Notes: generated by a model from the letters alone, not told the origin. A DNA stretch of 64,000 nt from Paramecium sonneborni (GCA_905182985.1 CAJJDN010000055.1:506468-570467); one strand, 5' to 3'; positions 1 to 13,011 are shown, numbered from the stretch's first letter. Numbers and translations are program-made.

Positions 1-517
1 ACTAGATTAAACCTACCTCCTTGTATTTAAGTAAATTAATCTACTATTACATAAGATTAAATTGAAATACAAAGAAACTCTTTAAACACTTCAAATAAGA
101 CACCAACAAGTAAGGCTAATAGATTTAGATTAATAAAATTGAATTAAGGAAGGTTTTTTATTTATAACATATATAGTGTAAAGAGAAATCTAGAATAGCC
201 GTAACTTATAATTCTTTTAGCTCTAGATTAATGAATAATTATCAATATAGCCCAATAATCGTAGATGTATTTTTTATATTTACATTTTAGAAATCAGTCC
301 TTAAATCAATTATGATAATGATAATTTCAATAAAATATCCTTAATTAATTAGTATCAAAAGAAAAAAAATGAAGAAAGAAGCAATTCAAGTTCAGATTAA
401 TTAAAAAAATCAATATTTTAATAAATATAAGATTTTAATTAAACCAAATTAGAGTATAAATAATTTATATTTATTAAAATAGTCAAATTCATTTAGCTAA
501 ACAAGAAGACTATATGA
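1..517 (+). CDS. possible 3' part of a gene running in from the left edge
   Basis: Frame 1 from the window edge reads a Gln/Asn/Ser-rich stretch to about position 150. After intron-like segments at 201-220 and 261-290 (both GTA...TAG) another frame reads on and reaches TGA at 515-517. The phases of the two segments do not join exactly by my reading, so either an exon boundary is misplaced or this is a degraded gene end. No domain is recognised. Random open frames are common in this genome because TGA is the only stop, so confidence is low. Confidence 0.3.
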
Positions 518-936
518 AGTTTTCTTTTGGGTTTCAATATAATCAGCTAAGATCAACAAAAAAATTTCCAAAAGATGTTTTTTATAATAATGTAAGCAAA
601 GCCAAAAAAATTTTATCAACATAATGAAACATATTCAAAATTTATATTAATCAATTTTACTAAAATGAAAATTCTAATATTAATCTAAAATATAAACTCT
701 AATAATAAATAATGTGTAATAATTATGGATTTTGATTTAAAATGAAGTCAAAAAAAGTAATAAAGTTTTAATATAAGAATATTCTTCTTTGATTAATGTT
801 TTTTAATAAATCAAATTTCAGTTCAATGAACAAGGTTTGTTAATAAAAAATAGATATTTGAGTTTGAAACAATTTAAAGCTATTTATGTGTTTTTGATTA
901 AAATTATTAATAAATTTATTGTTAAACATTATTGAT
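518..936. other. non-coding AT-rich interval
   Basis: No reading frame with coding character on either strand. It presumably holds the 3' end of the left-edge gene and the promoter of the RING gene. Confidence 0.4.
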
Positions 937-1677
937 ATGGACAGTCCAATTAAGGTAAGTTAACTAAAATCAAGTACAGAATAAAAGGAAATATTTGATA
1001 AATTGTTCAAGATATCTATTTAACCTGTTTAAAAATGTTAGTATAAACACTAATCAAAATCAGATTTAATAAATGAATTGCGCCAAGAGAATGATGAGTT
1101 AAAAAATACGATTAAAGAATTAAAGGATAGAATTTAGGAACTAGAATAAGAATTATAAGGAAAAAAAAATCTTTAAATAGAAGAAGAAAATCAAGAAATA
1201 CTTTCATTTGAAAAACCATAATAAGAATTTTAAGAAGAAATGAATGAAGAAGAGAAATCTCTTCATTTTGCTTTAATGTTATAATAATAAGAAGAAATGG
1301 AATTTGAAAATCGATTAATTTAGTAAAATATGGATAAATAATTAATAGAATGTAAAATAATGTTGATTTGGATGAAATGAGTTATGAGTAATTATAAGAA
1401 CTTTAAGAGAAAATGGGTTTTGTAAGTAGAGGTTTGGTTGAACATTAAATATAAATATTATTAAAGTAATGCAGAATTGAAAAGTTAACTAATGATTGGT
1501 ATAAAAATAATGTAATTATATAGTTGCACAATCTGTTTAGAAGATAGTGGAAATTCTGTTGAAATATAATTAGAATGTGGACATGTATTTCATAAGGAAT
1601 GTATTTCAGAATGGTTATCAAGAGAGAAACATTGCCCTGTATGTAAAAGAGACATTAAATTGGGAATGTTAAAGTGA
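937..1677 (+). CDS. RING-H2 finger protein, probable E3 ubiquitin ligase
   Basis: Two introns (1323-1348, 1499-1523) leave 229 codons. The N-terminal half is a charged coiled coil rich in Glu, Lys and Gln. The C-terminus is a complete C3H2C3 RING: CTICLE, then CGHVFHKEC, then CPVCK, ending 9 residues before the stop. Before it lies a helical segment (QEKMGFVSRGL) of the kind found in RING ligases whose finger is C-terminal. RING-H2 proteins recruit E2 enzymes and transfer ubiquitin. The substrate cannot be told from sequence. There is no membrane segment, so the protein is probably cytosolic. Confidence 0.9.
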
Positions 1678-2070
1678 AATAAATGATTTTTTATTTAAGT
1701 TTTGTTTATTGTATATTATTTGATAACTCATATTATTTGAAAATAAAAAAATGTATTTTATTGTTTTTTGAATATATATTGTATGAAGCAATTAATTTCA
1801 ATTGATTTAAAAATCTATTTGAAATTTTGATGAGTTTAGTACAAATTAAATAAAAATTAGTAACTTTTTTTGAAGTTTATAATTTCAGTTTTTTGCTTGT
1901 AAATGTATTTAATTAAAAATAGTACGAGGAATGATTTTGTCAATGCGATCAGATTTAAAAAAAACTGTTTTATTTAGAGAAGTTAAACTATAGTGTAAAT
2001 AGTAGTAATGAATAGATTAGATTGAAAACATAATAATAAATAATAATATATTATATTACAAAAACGAATA
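1678..2070. other. intergenic, tandem genes
   Basis: 393 bp of AT-rich sequence between two plus-strand genes. No convincing frame or structured element seen. Presumed 3' flank of the RING gene and promoter of the membrane protein gene. Confidence 0.5.
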
Positions 2071-2879
2071 ATGGATGATAATTATAGAGATGAATTTCAA
2101 GGATCAGAGTCTGAAATAGTGTAAAGGTCTGACTAGATGTAATTTAAGTGTATACGCATATCGATAGCTTTTTCGATATATTTAATATTGCAAATGTTAG
2201 CTCTTAGAATAGAGTATTAGATATAATGGATTTATATTGCAATAGTTTTCATAATTTGTGACACTATCATATGGATCTTAAGTAGTATATGGTTATGTAC
2301 TGAACATTTATTTTACTAGTTTCATAGCAATATCCAAGAATAGCAAAAGTGTTTTTAGGAATAGCTTAACATTCCACTTTTGGACTCTTACCAATTTTTA
2401 TCTTACTTATTTGTTTGTAGTTGGATAATTATATTAATTAGAATTCTATTCTTATAGCATTTCCATTATTTGTATGGGAAATCTTATTGTTATCATTTTT
2501 AATTTTCATTATTCCTGGATTATGTGATGATAATCATGGATCAAAGAAATGGGTAGCTGTAATTATATTGTATTACATTGCAATTATTTATACAGAAATT
2601 GCCACACTAATTCTATTGCAATTCCATTTTAATTGGTTTTGGGTAACATCTTTACTTCTTTTTACATTGTTATACAACATTATTATACTAATAACCGACT
2701 GTACTATTACTGTGATATGGCCATGCATTATTTTAGCTATTTGTATATTCTGTTTAAATTAACTGACTTTTGTTTTGAATGATTTAAATAAAGATCAAAA
2801 TAAATAAATGCAATATCTGGCAATTATACCATTATGTGTGATCAGTTTTATTAATTTCATTAAACAAATCATAGTGTGA
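2071..2879 (+). CDS. multipass membrane protein, unknown function
   Basis: One 23-nt intron (2297-2319) gives 261 residues. A short acidic N-terminal tail is followed by about seven or eight hydrophobic helices spaced through the protein. The only sizeable polar loop (about GLCDDNHGSKKW) lies near the middle. The last 40 residues hold a charged loop and one more helix. The layout resembles small polytopic proteins of the TMEM type, but no diagnostic motif places it in a family. The 3' end stays open through several TAA codons (Gln) before TGA at 2877. Confidence 0.75.
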
Positions 2880-3083
2880 ATTGATTTAATATTTATTTTA
2901 ATAAGAAGTTTAAAAAGTTATAAAATCTAAAATTTTTTTATCAGTATTTCTTATTTTCATTAGAATAGATATTAAAGTAAAAATAGATTAAGGTTTAATA
3001 TGAGATAATGAAATTTGTCAAATTATTAAACAAATATTAAGGAAACTTCAAGAGTTAATAATTATTTATAAATATATTAATTA

Positions 3084-4046
3084 ATGTCAATTGTAAAAAG
3101 GCAATTTTCTAATAGTCGAATGAAATCTGATGCTGATTTATTTAAATAGGCAGTTGAAGTAGTAGATAGAAAGAGACCTGGTTCTGGACAACCTATTTCA
3201 ACAGTATAATCACCATTACCTCCTAGAAAACCACTATTTTCTGGAACTTAAAAATAAAGATTAATAATCGATGTTAATAATGTTGAATAATAATTTCCTG
3301 TTTAAAAATTAGAAAAGAATAGTTAGCATTCTTCTAAAGCTTCATTAAATCTAATATAGAACTAACAATAATTACAACAAATAGTAAATATTATTTAGAA
3401 TTACTTTTTTAGAAAATCACATAAAGATAACAAAAACCCCCAATTTATATTGATAAAAAGATCATAAATTAAAGATAAGAATAATTTTTGAGTTCTGGTA
3501 GACCTGCAATTACAGGAGAAAGTAAATCAAGAAATACTAGCAAATAAAAAGTATAAAGTGCTGGTACAAATACTAAAAAATTTTCTTGGGCTGATGTTTA
3601 CGATTAATAACAATAATAACAATAATAACAAAGAGAATCTTCTTAAAATGTAATTATTAAATTATAGCAAGAAAAGAAGGGTAGTATCAAAAGAGAAGTT
3701 AAAAGCTCTTCCACAATAACCTTAGATTAATTAAATCATTTAATCTTATAAGCCAGAACAAAATTTTTATGATGGTTTTGATGATTGTTTAACAAAATCA
3801 GTTGAAAATAAATAACCTTTATGTTATACAAACTTTAGTATGACTTCTGGACGCAATGATTTAGCAAAAGCATTAGCTCCAATTCAAATGGAAATCAAAT
3901 AAGCCTCATAAGAAGCTAAACAAAATTCAGTAAATTCATATATGAATGGTATTAATTATATTATTTAATATTAAATAGCTATTCCAGAATAAGAAGATGA
4001 TGGATGTTCATCATTAGCTTAGAGTACTCTTTATCAATTTAAATGA
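3084..4046 (+). CDS. hypothetical Gln-rich low-complexity protein
   Basis: About 300 residues, mostly Ser, Pro, Gln and Lys with a poly-Gln run encoded by TAA/CAA near 3607-3631. One clear intron starts after the QQI segment (29 nt). A second frame change near 3650-3730 needs either a 22-nt or a 28-nt intron, and both give an intact frame. The C-terminal third (FYDGFDDC, MTSGRNDLAKAL) looks globular and ends at TGA 4044. No family recognised. The N-terminal basic and Pro-rich segments suggest a disordered cytoplasmic or cytoskeletal protein. Confidence 0.6.
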
Positions 4047-4116
4047 TGACTACTCTAATTACTTAGTTGATTTACAATTAGTAATAAATATATTATAATT
4101 AATAATTTTTATATCT

Positions 4117-6900
4117 ATGGGAGGATTTGGATCAAGAGACAGAGATTTTTTTTTTAAATTGGGTTTTATTAAATTATTATGAATATGCTAATAAATAGTG
4201 TTACAAAATGACATAATAAAAACAAGGTATATACAATGTATATTAAAGAAAGACTGATCAGTATTTTAAACTAAATTCACTGAAAATTCTTTTTTGCTTA
4301 GAAACTATATAATTCATGAGAGATTATGTCAATTTAAATTAATTCCTAATAGTAGGCAATTGAATTTCTTTTGAGCAAATCATTAGTTGATTTATTGACT
4401 TGATCCTCTATGAAGTTGTCAAACCAATATTCTAAGGTTACTTATTTATTTAAATTTAAATATTAAATCATTTTAAGCTATATCCTTATCTACTCATGAT
4501 AAGAGACATTTAATTATAATAATATTTTAAGATATCTTCAATTTTTTAAAGCTTGTTATTTACTATTAATTAGAAACTTATTAATATGTAAGGTGATAAA
4601 AGTGATATATTGTGTTAAGATGATGATTAGGATCCTATTTCATTAATAAATAATATTTTTGTAAAAAAAACTTGATATTTGATTCAATAAATATTTAAGA
4701 TTGTTAAGATTTACATAGCTGGTAAGTTTATAAATAAAACATTTAGGAATAAATTACCTAAAATAGAGTCAAGTGAATTTATGAATGCATAGTTGATTGG
4801 TATCAATTATATAATAAAGCTATTCTTAATTTCAGTGTGTTTCTTAAAAATATGTATACAGATTTAAAGTAGAAAGAGGATAAATTTATAATTTTAATGT
4901 TTTATGAAATGCTCTATTATAGTCAAAAGGATCAAATCTAATTCTATTAGTCACATCTAGAAAAATTAAGACAATGATCAAGTATAGTAATAAACTTTTT
5001 GTTATATTTCATCATATAATTGAGAGTTTTTCCAGATATCTCAGGAAATAAAGGATCTTAAATATTTTATATTCAACCTTCATTTAAAATATTATTTTTT
5101 AATAATAAAGTAAATTTGCATTATTATTGATACCTATAATTACTAAAAAATAGAGTTAGAGATTAAATTGACAATTCTAATAAGGATTAAGATAATCAGG
5201 TTTAGATATTGAAGGAAGTGAATATGATCATCATAGAATTTGGATTGATGGAAAATAATTGGAAGGAAGTAGAATTGTTATTTAAGACAAAAATATTTAG
5301 AGGGGATCAATATTATTATTAAAATCTTTTTTTATTCTATGCCAAATCATATTCATTTATTAAATGCAAATTTTAACTTGATATTATGAAAACTTAGAAT
5401 TTATAAATGAATACTTCAGGATAAGGCACTTCTTATTTTAAATCTACTTCTTATAAACCCCTTTAGAAATGATATTAAAGATTTAATTAAAAGTAATTAC
5501 CAGATATTCTAATTAATCTAAATTAACATGAAAAAAATTATTATGAAATTTTCAAATGTTTTTCTTAGAGAAAAGGAACTTAGGAATTCTAAATATCAAA
5601 TCCTTTATTCTCTATTAGTGAGGAGGAGGAAGAATAATAATAGGTGAAATGATATTAAATATATTTATATGAAAACAAAATTCCTTATTTATCATGCATT
5701 ATTAAAATAGAAATAATCCTAAGGCTTAACGATTTTATTTAAGATATCTCCTATTGCTGATAAATATCTAATTTTATCTTAGAGATTTGATCTCAGAACT
5801 TCAGCATAAGCATGGTTTTAGTAAAACTCAATTGATAATGTTTGAAAAAGTTATTTAAAAATATCCTAAATTTTTTTGGTATTAGAGGGATTTGTATAAC
5901 ACAAAATTAGCATTTCTTCTAAGCCTTTCAATTCAATAGAATTAATCCATTTCCAGAAATGAGGTTATAAATTTAGATTGTCAGCAAAGTAAAGTTGCAC
6001 TCTTTCTTTGGATACAAAATCTTCAAATATAAATTTCATTTAACTTTTTATCAAATACATTTTAATATGTGTATCTTCTAATTATAAGCATAGGCATTAC
6101 CATCTTGCTGTTTTATATTTTCTAATTTTTAATATTATATTTATGTAATGAGGTTATTAACAGCTTCTGATTATTCTTATTTTACAAGTGGCATTTTTGA
6201 TTCTATCAATTGATTCAATATTTTATTTGATTAAGCTTATTAAATGAGTTATTGTAAAAAGCTTAATGGAATCGTAACAGCAGGAGTATATTGTTTATAA
6301 TTTGTGCATCTATTATGAAATGGGAATTATAAATTAAGTTAAGGATAAGTTGGTATCTGATTTGAAGATACATTCTACTCATTTTTATTTTACACTATTT
6401 TTATTGGTGCAACTTTGACATTTTTCTTGGTTTCTTAATAAGGTTCAAAACTCATAAAAACTAGATTTTATAAATTTTGTGTATTTACTATTAAATTATG
6501 CATAATATAATAGAACCAAAACTCTTTCAATAACTTTGTTATTTAGTTCAATATTTAAAATACTTCTTTTAGTATAGCAAAAACTTAATTGGAGAAATGC
6601 TATCAATTATAGTTGTATTTGGAAGATTATCATCATGAAAATACTCTAATTAATTCAATAAATGATACTCTATCTAAATGTTTGGAATAATCATTAGAAG
6701 ATTATGTTCAAAGATAAATAGGAGTAAAGGGTATTGATAATTACAACTATATATTCATTCCTTATTGTATAATAGATTTATAATTACAGCATAGAAATAT
6801 CGAAAAAAAATAGAAATAAAAATAATTAATTTTTTATGATAGCATGATCTTTAATCTCAAGAAGAAACTTGATATATATTAATATTCAATTATATAATAG
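4117..6900 (+). pseudogene. decayed large membrane-protein gene
   Basis: Plus-strand coding character is obvious in many short blocks, but they fall in different frames and are separated by TGA codons and one-base shifts that no GT...AG intron repairs. Readable pieces include a helical segment near 4800-4970 (FLKNMYTDLKQKEDK), a polar block near 5210-5470 (ENNWKEVELLFKT), an acidic block near 5560-5650 and hydrophobic helices near 6060-6450. The original gene would have encoded a protein of roughly 900 residues with cytoplasmic helical parts and several membrane spans. Family not identified. Sequence error is an alternative but would require many independent errors. Confidence 0.55.
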
Positions 6901-6964
6901 ATTATATAGTAGGTGCTAAAGATAAAATAGATTTCTTGAATTAATTGATATTATTAATATAATT

Positions 6965-8022
6965 TCATCTTTGATACAGTTCCATGATATTTATGGGTCC
7001 ATTTTATTTATATTATTGTTATTATTAAATTTAATTAGTTTATTGTTATTAGAATATATTTTATGAAAACTATTATTATTATGTTTAGGGATTGAAAAAT
7101 GCAGCGTTATTTTAGAATTGTTGATAATTATATGATTATGATTATGATTATAATCCTAAATTCTGCAAATAGGCATAATTGGCATTTTTGAATGGTATGT
7201 TTTATTATGATTGCATATGTTATTTTAATTATTAATCAGGTTTGTATAGATTTAGAATGTCTAAGGATGGTAATGAATGCATAACATGATTATTTGGTTA
7301 TTTGATTGAAGTGAAATCTACTTAATCTTTTTCTGGTGATAAAGAATGAGTGGTTCCAAATTAAGTATTATTAGCATGAATGATTTCAATTTTAGTTTCT
7401 TTAGTTCCAAAATTATCAAATTATTCATTTAAATCAATTAAGTCTCCTAATTTAACTTTAGGTTCTTCTTATTTGATTTGGATACGGAAATAGAATGGTT
7501 TAACAGTACTAAAATAGTTGGTTTATAAATACGTTTTAGTCAACATGTATTGTTATTTAGGATCAAGACATGATTATTAAGGTATAAATTTCTTTTTGAT
7601 ATATTTTTCTTAGACAAAACGAATCAAGGAATCTAAGCCTGTATTGATAGTAGGTTTTCTAAATGATAAATAAATATAAGAGAGTAATATACACATAATC
7701 TTTTGGCATAGTATTTTCCCAATAAGAATTTGCTGTTGCATTTCCAATAGATTCCATAATATCAATATTTTCTTAATACCATCCATCAATATTGGTTGAT
7801 CTAACTCTAGTAACACTAGGACCTAAAGTTCTATGAGCTCCTAAATATATAAGAATTAAAATATCTACCTGCACAATCCATACATATAAATATTCCATAA
7901 TCTAAACTAACCCATCTTGGACCTTTAGTAGCACAATCAGCACACAATAAATTTTCCGGTCTTTTTAGAATCAATGCAAATATTTTTTCTTATGCTTTTG
8001 CTGGAATATGCTATTTATTCAT
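6965..8022 (-). CDS. ArfGAP domain protein
   Basis: GTPase-activating protein for Arf-family small GTPases, acting in vesicle coat turnover. Two introns (28 and 34 nt) leave 331 residues. The zinc finger lies at about residues 27-50 (CADC, 16 residues, CMDC), followed by GAHRTLG, whose arginine (about 55) is the catalytic finger, and by the VRSTNIDGW segment typical of the fold. The domain ends near residue 120 (FVQEKYIKKKF). The rest is a long Asn/Gln/Pro-rich tail, probably disordered, as in AGFG- and SMAP-like proteins. It is divergent from nothing nearby: the pseudogene upstream in coordinates ends 65 bp away. Confidence 0.92.
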
Positions 8023-8223
8023 AATATTTGAAAATATTTAATTATATTATGAAAAATAGTTTATTTGTTTTAAAAATGGAAATATAAAATCTATCTATAA
8101 ATTAAAACTTTAAATAGTAATTAGTAAATAAAATAAATGTTATAGTGGTAATGTAATAGTAGATAATTATGTAATTCTTAATTTGATGAATAAATACATA
8201 TGAATTATTAAATTAAATAATAT

Positions 8224-9299
8224 ATGCTAACATGTTCTAAAAATGTGAAATAAAAATTATATACTGTTCCTGATGATTAATTTCCAAAAAAGAGACACAG
8301 TACATCAAGATCTTTGAAGTTGAGTTTAAGAAGAAAAAGTATACTAATAAATAAATGAAAGAATTGCAAGATGATTATGATATATTTTAGTATTTAAAGA
8401 ATGAGAATACATCAGAGAATTATATGACATCGTTAACAGAGAGAAAGGAAATAAGTTAAGTTAATTAAAACAATAGGATATCAGTAATGAAAGAGAGTAT
8501 ATTATCAGAGAAAGATAAAGGATTTTTAAGAAAGTTTAATGAGGTATAATAGAAAAGGAAATAAGAATAACTTTTAAAGGCTGATTATTTATTAAAGAAA
8601 GATTTAGCAGACTTAAATAAAATAGCATAAAATAGTGTATAATAATTTTCGAATCATTTTTCTGTTTATAATCATTTTCACTTCGAGCATTTATTAGAAC
8701 CTTAGACAGCAAGAGCAGATTTACAATTATAACCAAAATAGATATTCACAATATTAAGTAACCCGAATAAAAAGGATAGATCATAATATAAGGGTGGTTC
8801 TTAGAGAATGTTTGTATGGCAAGAGAAGATAATAAATGAAGAGTATTTAGAGAAAGCAAGATTAATGAATTAAAAGATGAATAGAATGAGTTTAAATGTA
8901 CATAAGTATGTAAATGAAGTTAATAACGAAATTGGATCCAATGAGTGAATAATATTTTGAATTGATACAAAATGGAAATGTAGAACAATTAAAATAATTG
9001 ATTAAGACATAGCCTCATTTATTAGAATAGAAAACTAGAGTAACATCATAATGTTTGTATAGGATAGTTATAAGAGACAGGATTACATGTAGCAGTAAAA
9101 AGAAATAAGATCCAAATTGTGGAAGTACTTTTGAATAATGGAATAGATGAATTCAAAAGAAATATAGTAAATTTAATTTCAATATGATAAGTGGGGATAA
9201 ACAGCAAGACAAGTGGCTTTCAAATTATAATATCGTGATATATTAAAGGTAATATTATAGTAGATTATAAAGATGCTTACTTATGATTAGAATTAATGA
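8224..9299 (+). CDS. coiled-coil protein with C-terminal ankyrin repeats
   Basis: Read as one gene with four introns (8339-8361, 8898-8919, 9053-9074, 9167-9191), all ending in AAG, giving 327 residues. The N-terminal two thirds is Lys/Glu/Gln-rich helix. The C-terminus carries at least two ankyrin units (TGLHVAVKRNK, IVEVLLNNGIDEF, then WGQTARQVAFK). Without the 8898 intron the frame would stop at 8948, just inside an ATG at 8941. The exact division of the total coding length by three supports the joined model. Ankyrin repeats mediate protein binding, and no partner can be named. Confidence 0.7.
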
Positions 9300-9342
9300 T
9301 TATAGATTTATATTCATTTATATAATTAATTAATTAGCATAA

Positions 9343-10349
9343 ATGGTAAGGATTCACATTCCATATATTTTAGGCTTCTCTTCTTAATATGGTTTAGGGA
9401 TAACCTATAATAGAAGTCAACTTAGATGGAATTGAAACACGTAAACATACAAGATTTCAAGATAAGTAATTAGGTGCTTTAAGATTACCTGTTTATTCTG
9501 TATAGATATTAATATTATTATATAGGGTGATGATGATATTTCAGGCGTAATTGAAGTTAAAATGAATAAATAAAAGAAAATTGAACATTTAGGTATTAGA
9601 GTTGAACTTATTGGACGTATCGGTAAATATTTTGCATTTATTAATTCAAGAAATTCTAAATGATCAAAAATAAAGTTCAGATTTTATGTCTATGTCGAGA
9701 GAATTAGAACCGTAAGGAATTCTATTTGAAGACAAAACATATAAATTTTAATTTCAGAAGTTTGAAAAACAAAATGAAAGTTATTATGGAAACACAGTCA
9801 GATTGAGATATTACCTTAAAGTTTATATGAATCGAAATTATGGAAAAGTATAAAAAGAAGTTGATTTTGCAGTTTTAATCCCACAACCTGAACTTGAAGA
9901 TTAACCATAAACTTCATTGAAATTAGAAGTACTAATTATCATTCAATCTATAGGTTGGTATTGAAGAATGTTTACATATTGACTTTGAGTATTTCAAAAG
10001 CAGATATCATTTAAGAGATGTAGTAACTGGGAAAGTGAATTTCTATTTGGTAAAAATAAAAATCAAATACATGGAATTGGCAGTGATTAGAAAAGAATAA
10101 TATGGTTAAGGACCTCAATAACAAACTGATAATGAAACACTTGTAAAATATGAATTGATGGATGGTTGTCCTTAAAAAGGAGAAGTTATCCCAATCAGAT
10201 TATATTTAAGTGGTGTTGATATTACTCCATCAGTAAAAAATGTAAATGGTAAATTCAGTGTTAAATACATTCTTAATCTTATTTTGGTTGATGAAGATGA
10301 TAGAAGGTATTTTAAATAATAAGAAATTACAATATACAGAAAGAAATGA
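9343..10349 (+). CDS. VPS26: Vps26, retromer subunit
   Basis: Arrestin-fold subunit of the retromer complex, which returns cargo receptors from endosomes to the trans-Golgi or cell surface. Four introns (9346-9373, 9500-9525, 9623-9650, 9929-9953) leave 299 residues, the usual family length. The whole protein aligns with known Vps26: [17 protein letters not shown] early, [17 protein letters not shown] and VRLRYYLKV in the middle, [13 protein letters not shown] and [10 protein letters not shown] at the domain junction, IPIRLYLSG and [13 protein letters not shown] near the end. The first intron follows directly after the start codon. The third intron ends in CAAG rather than TAG. The gene starts only 43 bp after the ankyrin gene stops. 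Confidence 0.97.
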
Positions 10350-10400
10350 TCAACTTATATCATCAAATATAAAAAGAATTTCTAAGAGAAAATTAAAATA

Positions 10401-12108
10401 TCATTATTGATACAAATAATTAAATCTTTAAAGTCCTGTTATTATGTCACTGACAGATCTGAATCTCTATTCCTTTCTTTCCTAACCACTATCCTGTTAT
10501 TACAACTATTCTATCTTCTCTTATAATCCACAATATATTAATTCAGCCAAACCTAATAAAAACTTTTTTGAATCTTCCTTATTATTTGGAGCATAATATG
10601 AATAAAAATTCTATTACTAAAATTACTAAATCTGTTATTATTATTATTATTATTATTGTAATAACATTTACTATTAAACCTATTTCTATTCTTAGATCTC
10701 ATTTGATATTATAGCTTCATTTGCATCAATGAAAGATGTATCCAATATCATTTCTTAAGAAAGTTCTGTTGGACTCTAAGAAAATCTTCGATTATGACTC
10801 TAAGTTGTTGTCACTTAATCTTTGTTATTAATGTAAAATTATTGTAGAAAATAATATTGCTTATTAATTTTCTACAATTTCTCTTGATGTCTCAAATTTG
10901 AATTTATTAATATTTATATTTAGCTCTATGTCATTAACTATATCTTATACTTCTAAATCCTCACAATTCCTTTATAATTCATTATTTGCTGTCTCAAGAG
11001 TCTTATTTAATAACATCTCTCTTTAATAGTTCTTTCTTAATTCTTCTATCATTCTTTCATATTTATTTATTTTTTCAATTATATTTGGATCTATTTATTT
11101 TTTTATATCTTGCATCTATTATATCTATCTTTTAGCATTTATTTCTTAAATCTATTTAGCCTTTGTCAAATCTAATTTAGGAATTTCCTTCATTTATTTA
11201 GCTACTTGATTCTCTTGTTTCAATGGAAGAGGTGACATCAATGGTGAACTACCTACTGAAGAATTTATCTCGTTCTAAGATGAATTCTCATTCTCTTCCT
11301 TATTCAAAACATTCAACAAATTATTTTAAACTTAAATAATTCAATTTTTTACATTTTATCAATTATTCAGGACCTTATTAAACCTACTGCTATTAAATTA
11401 TTAGCTTATTACAATGATATGTCATTGCTGTATTCTTCATTTGTACTAAATTGCTCATTAATTTCTATAACATATTAAAAATAAATTAAATACCAAATTA
11501 AATCCTTGAAGCTTTTATTTTTCAGCTTCCATAAGTTTATTCTTCTTTATTTATTAAATTAATTATGAAGTAAGCATTTCTATTTGATTATGAAATTTGA
11601 TAGCAATTTTATCAGGTTCACAAATTTCTTTATATTTAATAACAATGCCTGAAATTTCATCATATTCAGGTTTCAATTATTCCATTTTGCTTAATTACTA
11701 TTCTGCTTTGTTGAGATTGTTTTATAAAGTTTAGATTTTATTCTATAATGATAAAATTAATTCTTTTTCATGTCGTTAAGCTTCTTCAGTGATTTATTAA
11801 TTTATTAATACTTAATTTTATGCTTGATTTCTTTCTTCAATTAGTTTATCGATTTGATTATGCAATTTAGTATTTTCTTCTTATAAGTTTTTTAAGACCA
11901 TAAGTACAGCTTTATTTTATTCATCATTATTTTAAGGTGTCATGATTCTTAAAGCTTTTTTATTTAATTAGAGTAAGCCTTTTAATTCATTAAGTTATTC
12001 TGTTAATTGCTTATTTTCTTATTTGAGGTAATCAATTAATTCAGTATGTTAATTGTTAGCAATATAAAGACTGTTAGTAAGATTTTTTTTGGAATGAGAT
12101 TATTTCAT
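10401..12108 (-). CDS. long coiled-coil protein
   Basis: Three introns (29, 22 and 25 nt) leave 543 residues. Starting from MKQSHSKKNL the protein is heptad-rich helix almost throughout (for example NKQLTEQLNELKG and ERMIEELRKNYQRE). A Ser/Pro linker lies near the middle and a poly-Gln run, encoded by TAA repeats near 10631-10652, near the C-terminus. No globular domain is visible, and a structural or basal-body role is only a guess. Its start codon overlaps the stop of the upstream methyltransferase by ATGA at 12105-12108, and I found no intron that would fuse the two. Fusion by a one-base error in the A9 tract at 12140-12148 remains possible. Confidence 0.75.
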
Positions 12109-12940
12109 AATTATATTTATTATTGTTAAACCTAAATCATTTTTTTTTGTTAAATGTGTATTGTAGCTAATCCCCAAGATAACTAAACTTTAATAGATTT
12201 AATAAGATCCCAACCAATCTAAGGTTCTAATGTTTTAGTAACAGTAATAAAGTAAGATCCTTCTTTCAAATCAGCAGCTTTTTTACTTAGCTGTTTCATA
12301 AGATCTGGATCAAAACAAGTAGTAGAAGCAAATAAAAAGGTACCATCACTCCAATCTAACTTGATTTTGTAAATGAAATAATACCTCTCTAAAATCTCCT
12401 TAAATAAATTCAATTTTTGGTTATTGATAATCATATACACCAATTTATTCCATTTCTTATTCAATAAGAGATTTTTATTTTTCAACTTCTTATTTTAATT
12501 TACATGCTTGTTCATGTAAAGAATGTAAATATTCAATTCCTTTACAAATATCAAATTAATGCATTAAAGATGCAGCAATAACACTTTTACCTATTCCACT
12601 ACCCAAATCATAAAATACTCCACCTTTATTTGGTTATACTTATTGGAACACCATTGATAAAGATGTGAATTCCTTTTGTTTAATGTATATTTACTTACAA
12701 TTTCACCATAAGAGAGTGAATTGGATGTCAAATGATTCGCCAATCTTTCTTCTCTGCTTAAAGTCTAATGTTTAATCATTCATCATTTCTTACTCGAGCT
12801 CTTTATAGTGAATATTCTTTTGTAAATTTCTCGTATAAGCTTCTCAATGATTCTTTAGAACATTATGAATTATCCATTTGTTAAGTACAATCTTAATTCT
12901 ATAATGAGTTTAGAAAATTTAGAATCCTTGCATGGTCCAT
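12105..12940 (-). CDS. DOT1-like class I SAM-dependent methyltransferase
   Basis: Predicted protein (possibly histone-lysine) methyltransferase. Three introns (29, 26 and 25 nt) leave 251 residues. An N-terminal helical region (ERLANHLTSNSLSYGEI) precedes the SAM-binding motif I FYDLGSGIGKSVIAA. A later acidic strand is IEFIQGDFRE. The motif IV region reads FLFASTTCFDPDLMKQL, and the last strand SWGLATIHIQQKK is typical of the family found in many protists. The size is that of the catalytic domain alone. Histone H3K79 specificity cannot be inferred because the DOT1 fold is used by several ciliate proteins. Confidence 0.85.
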
Positions 12941-13011
12941 TATATAATAATAATCTAAAATAATTTACTCTCATTATTATTATATAACTATTTCATTATT
13001 AAATTAAATAC

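Noticed and set aside
8941..9299. A separate ankyrin gene starting at 8941
   Set aside because: The intron at 8898-8919 fuses it to the upstream frame with correct total length.
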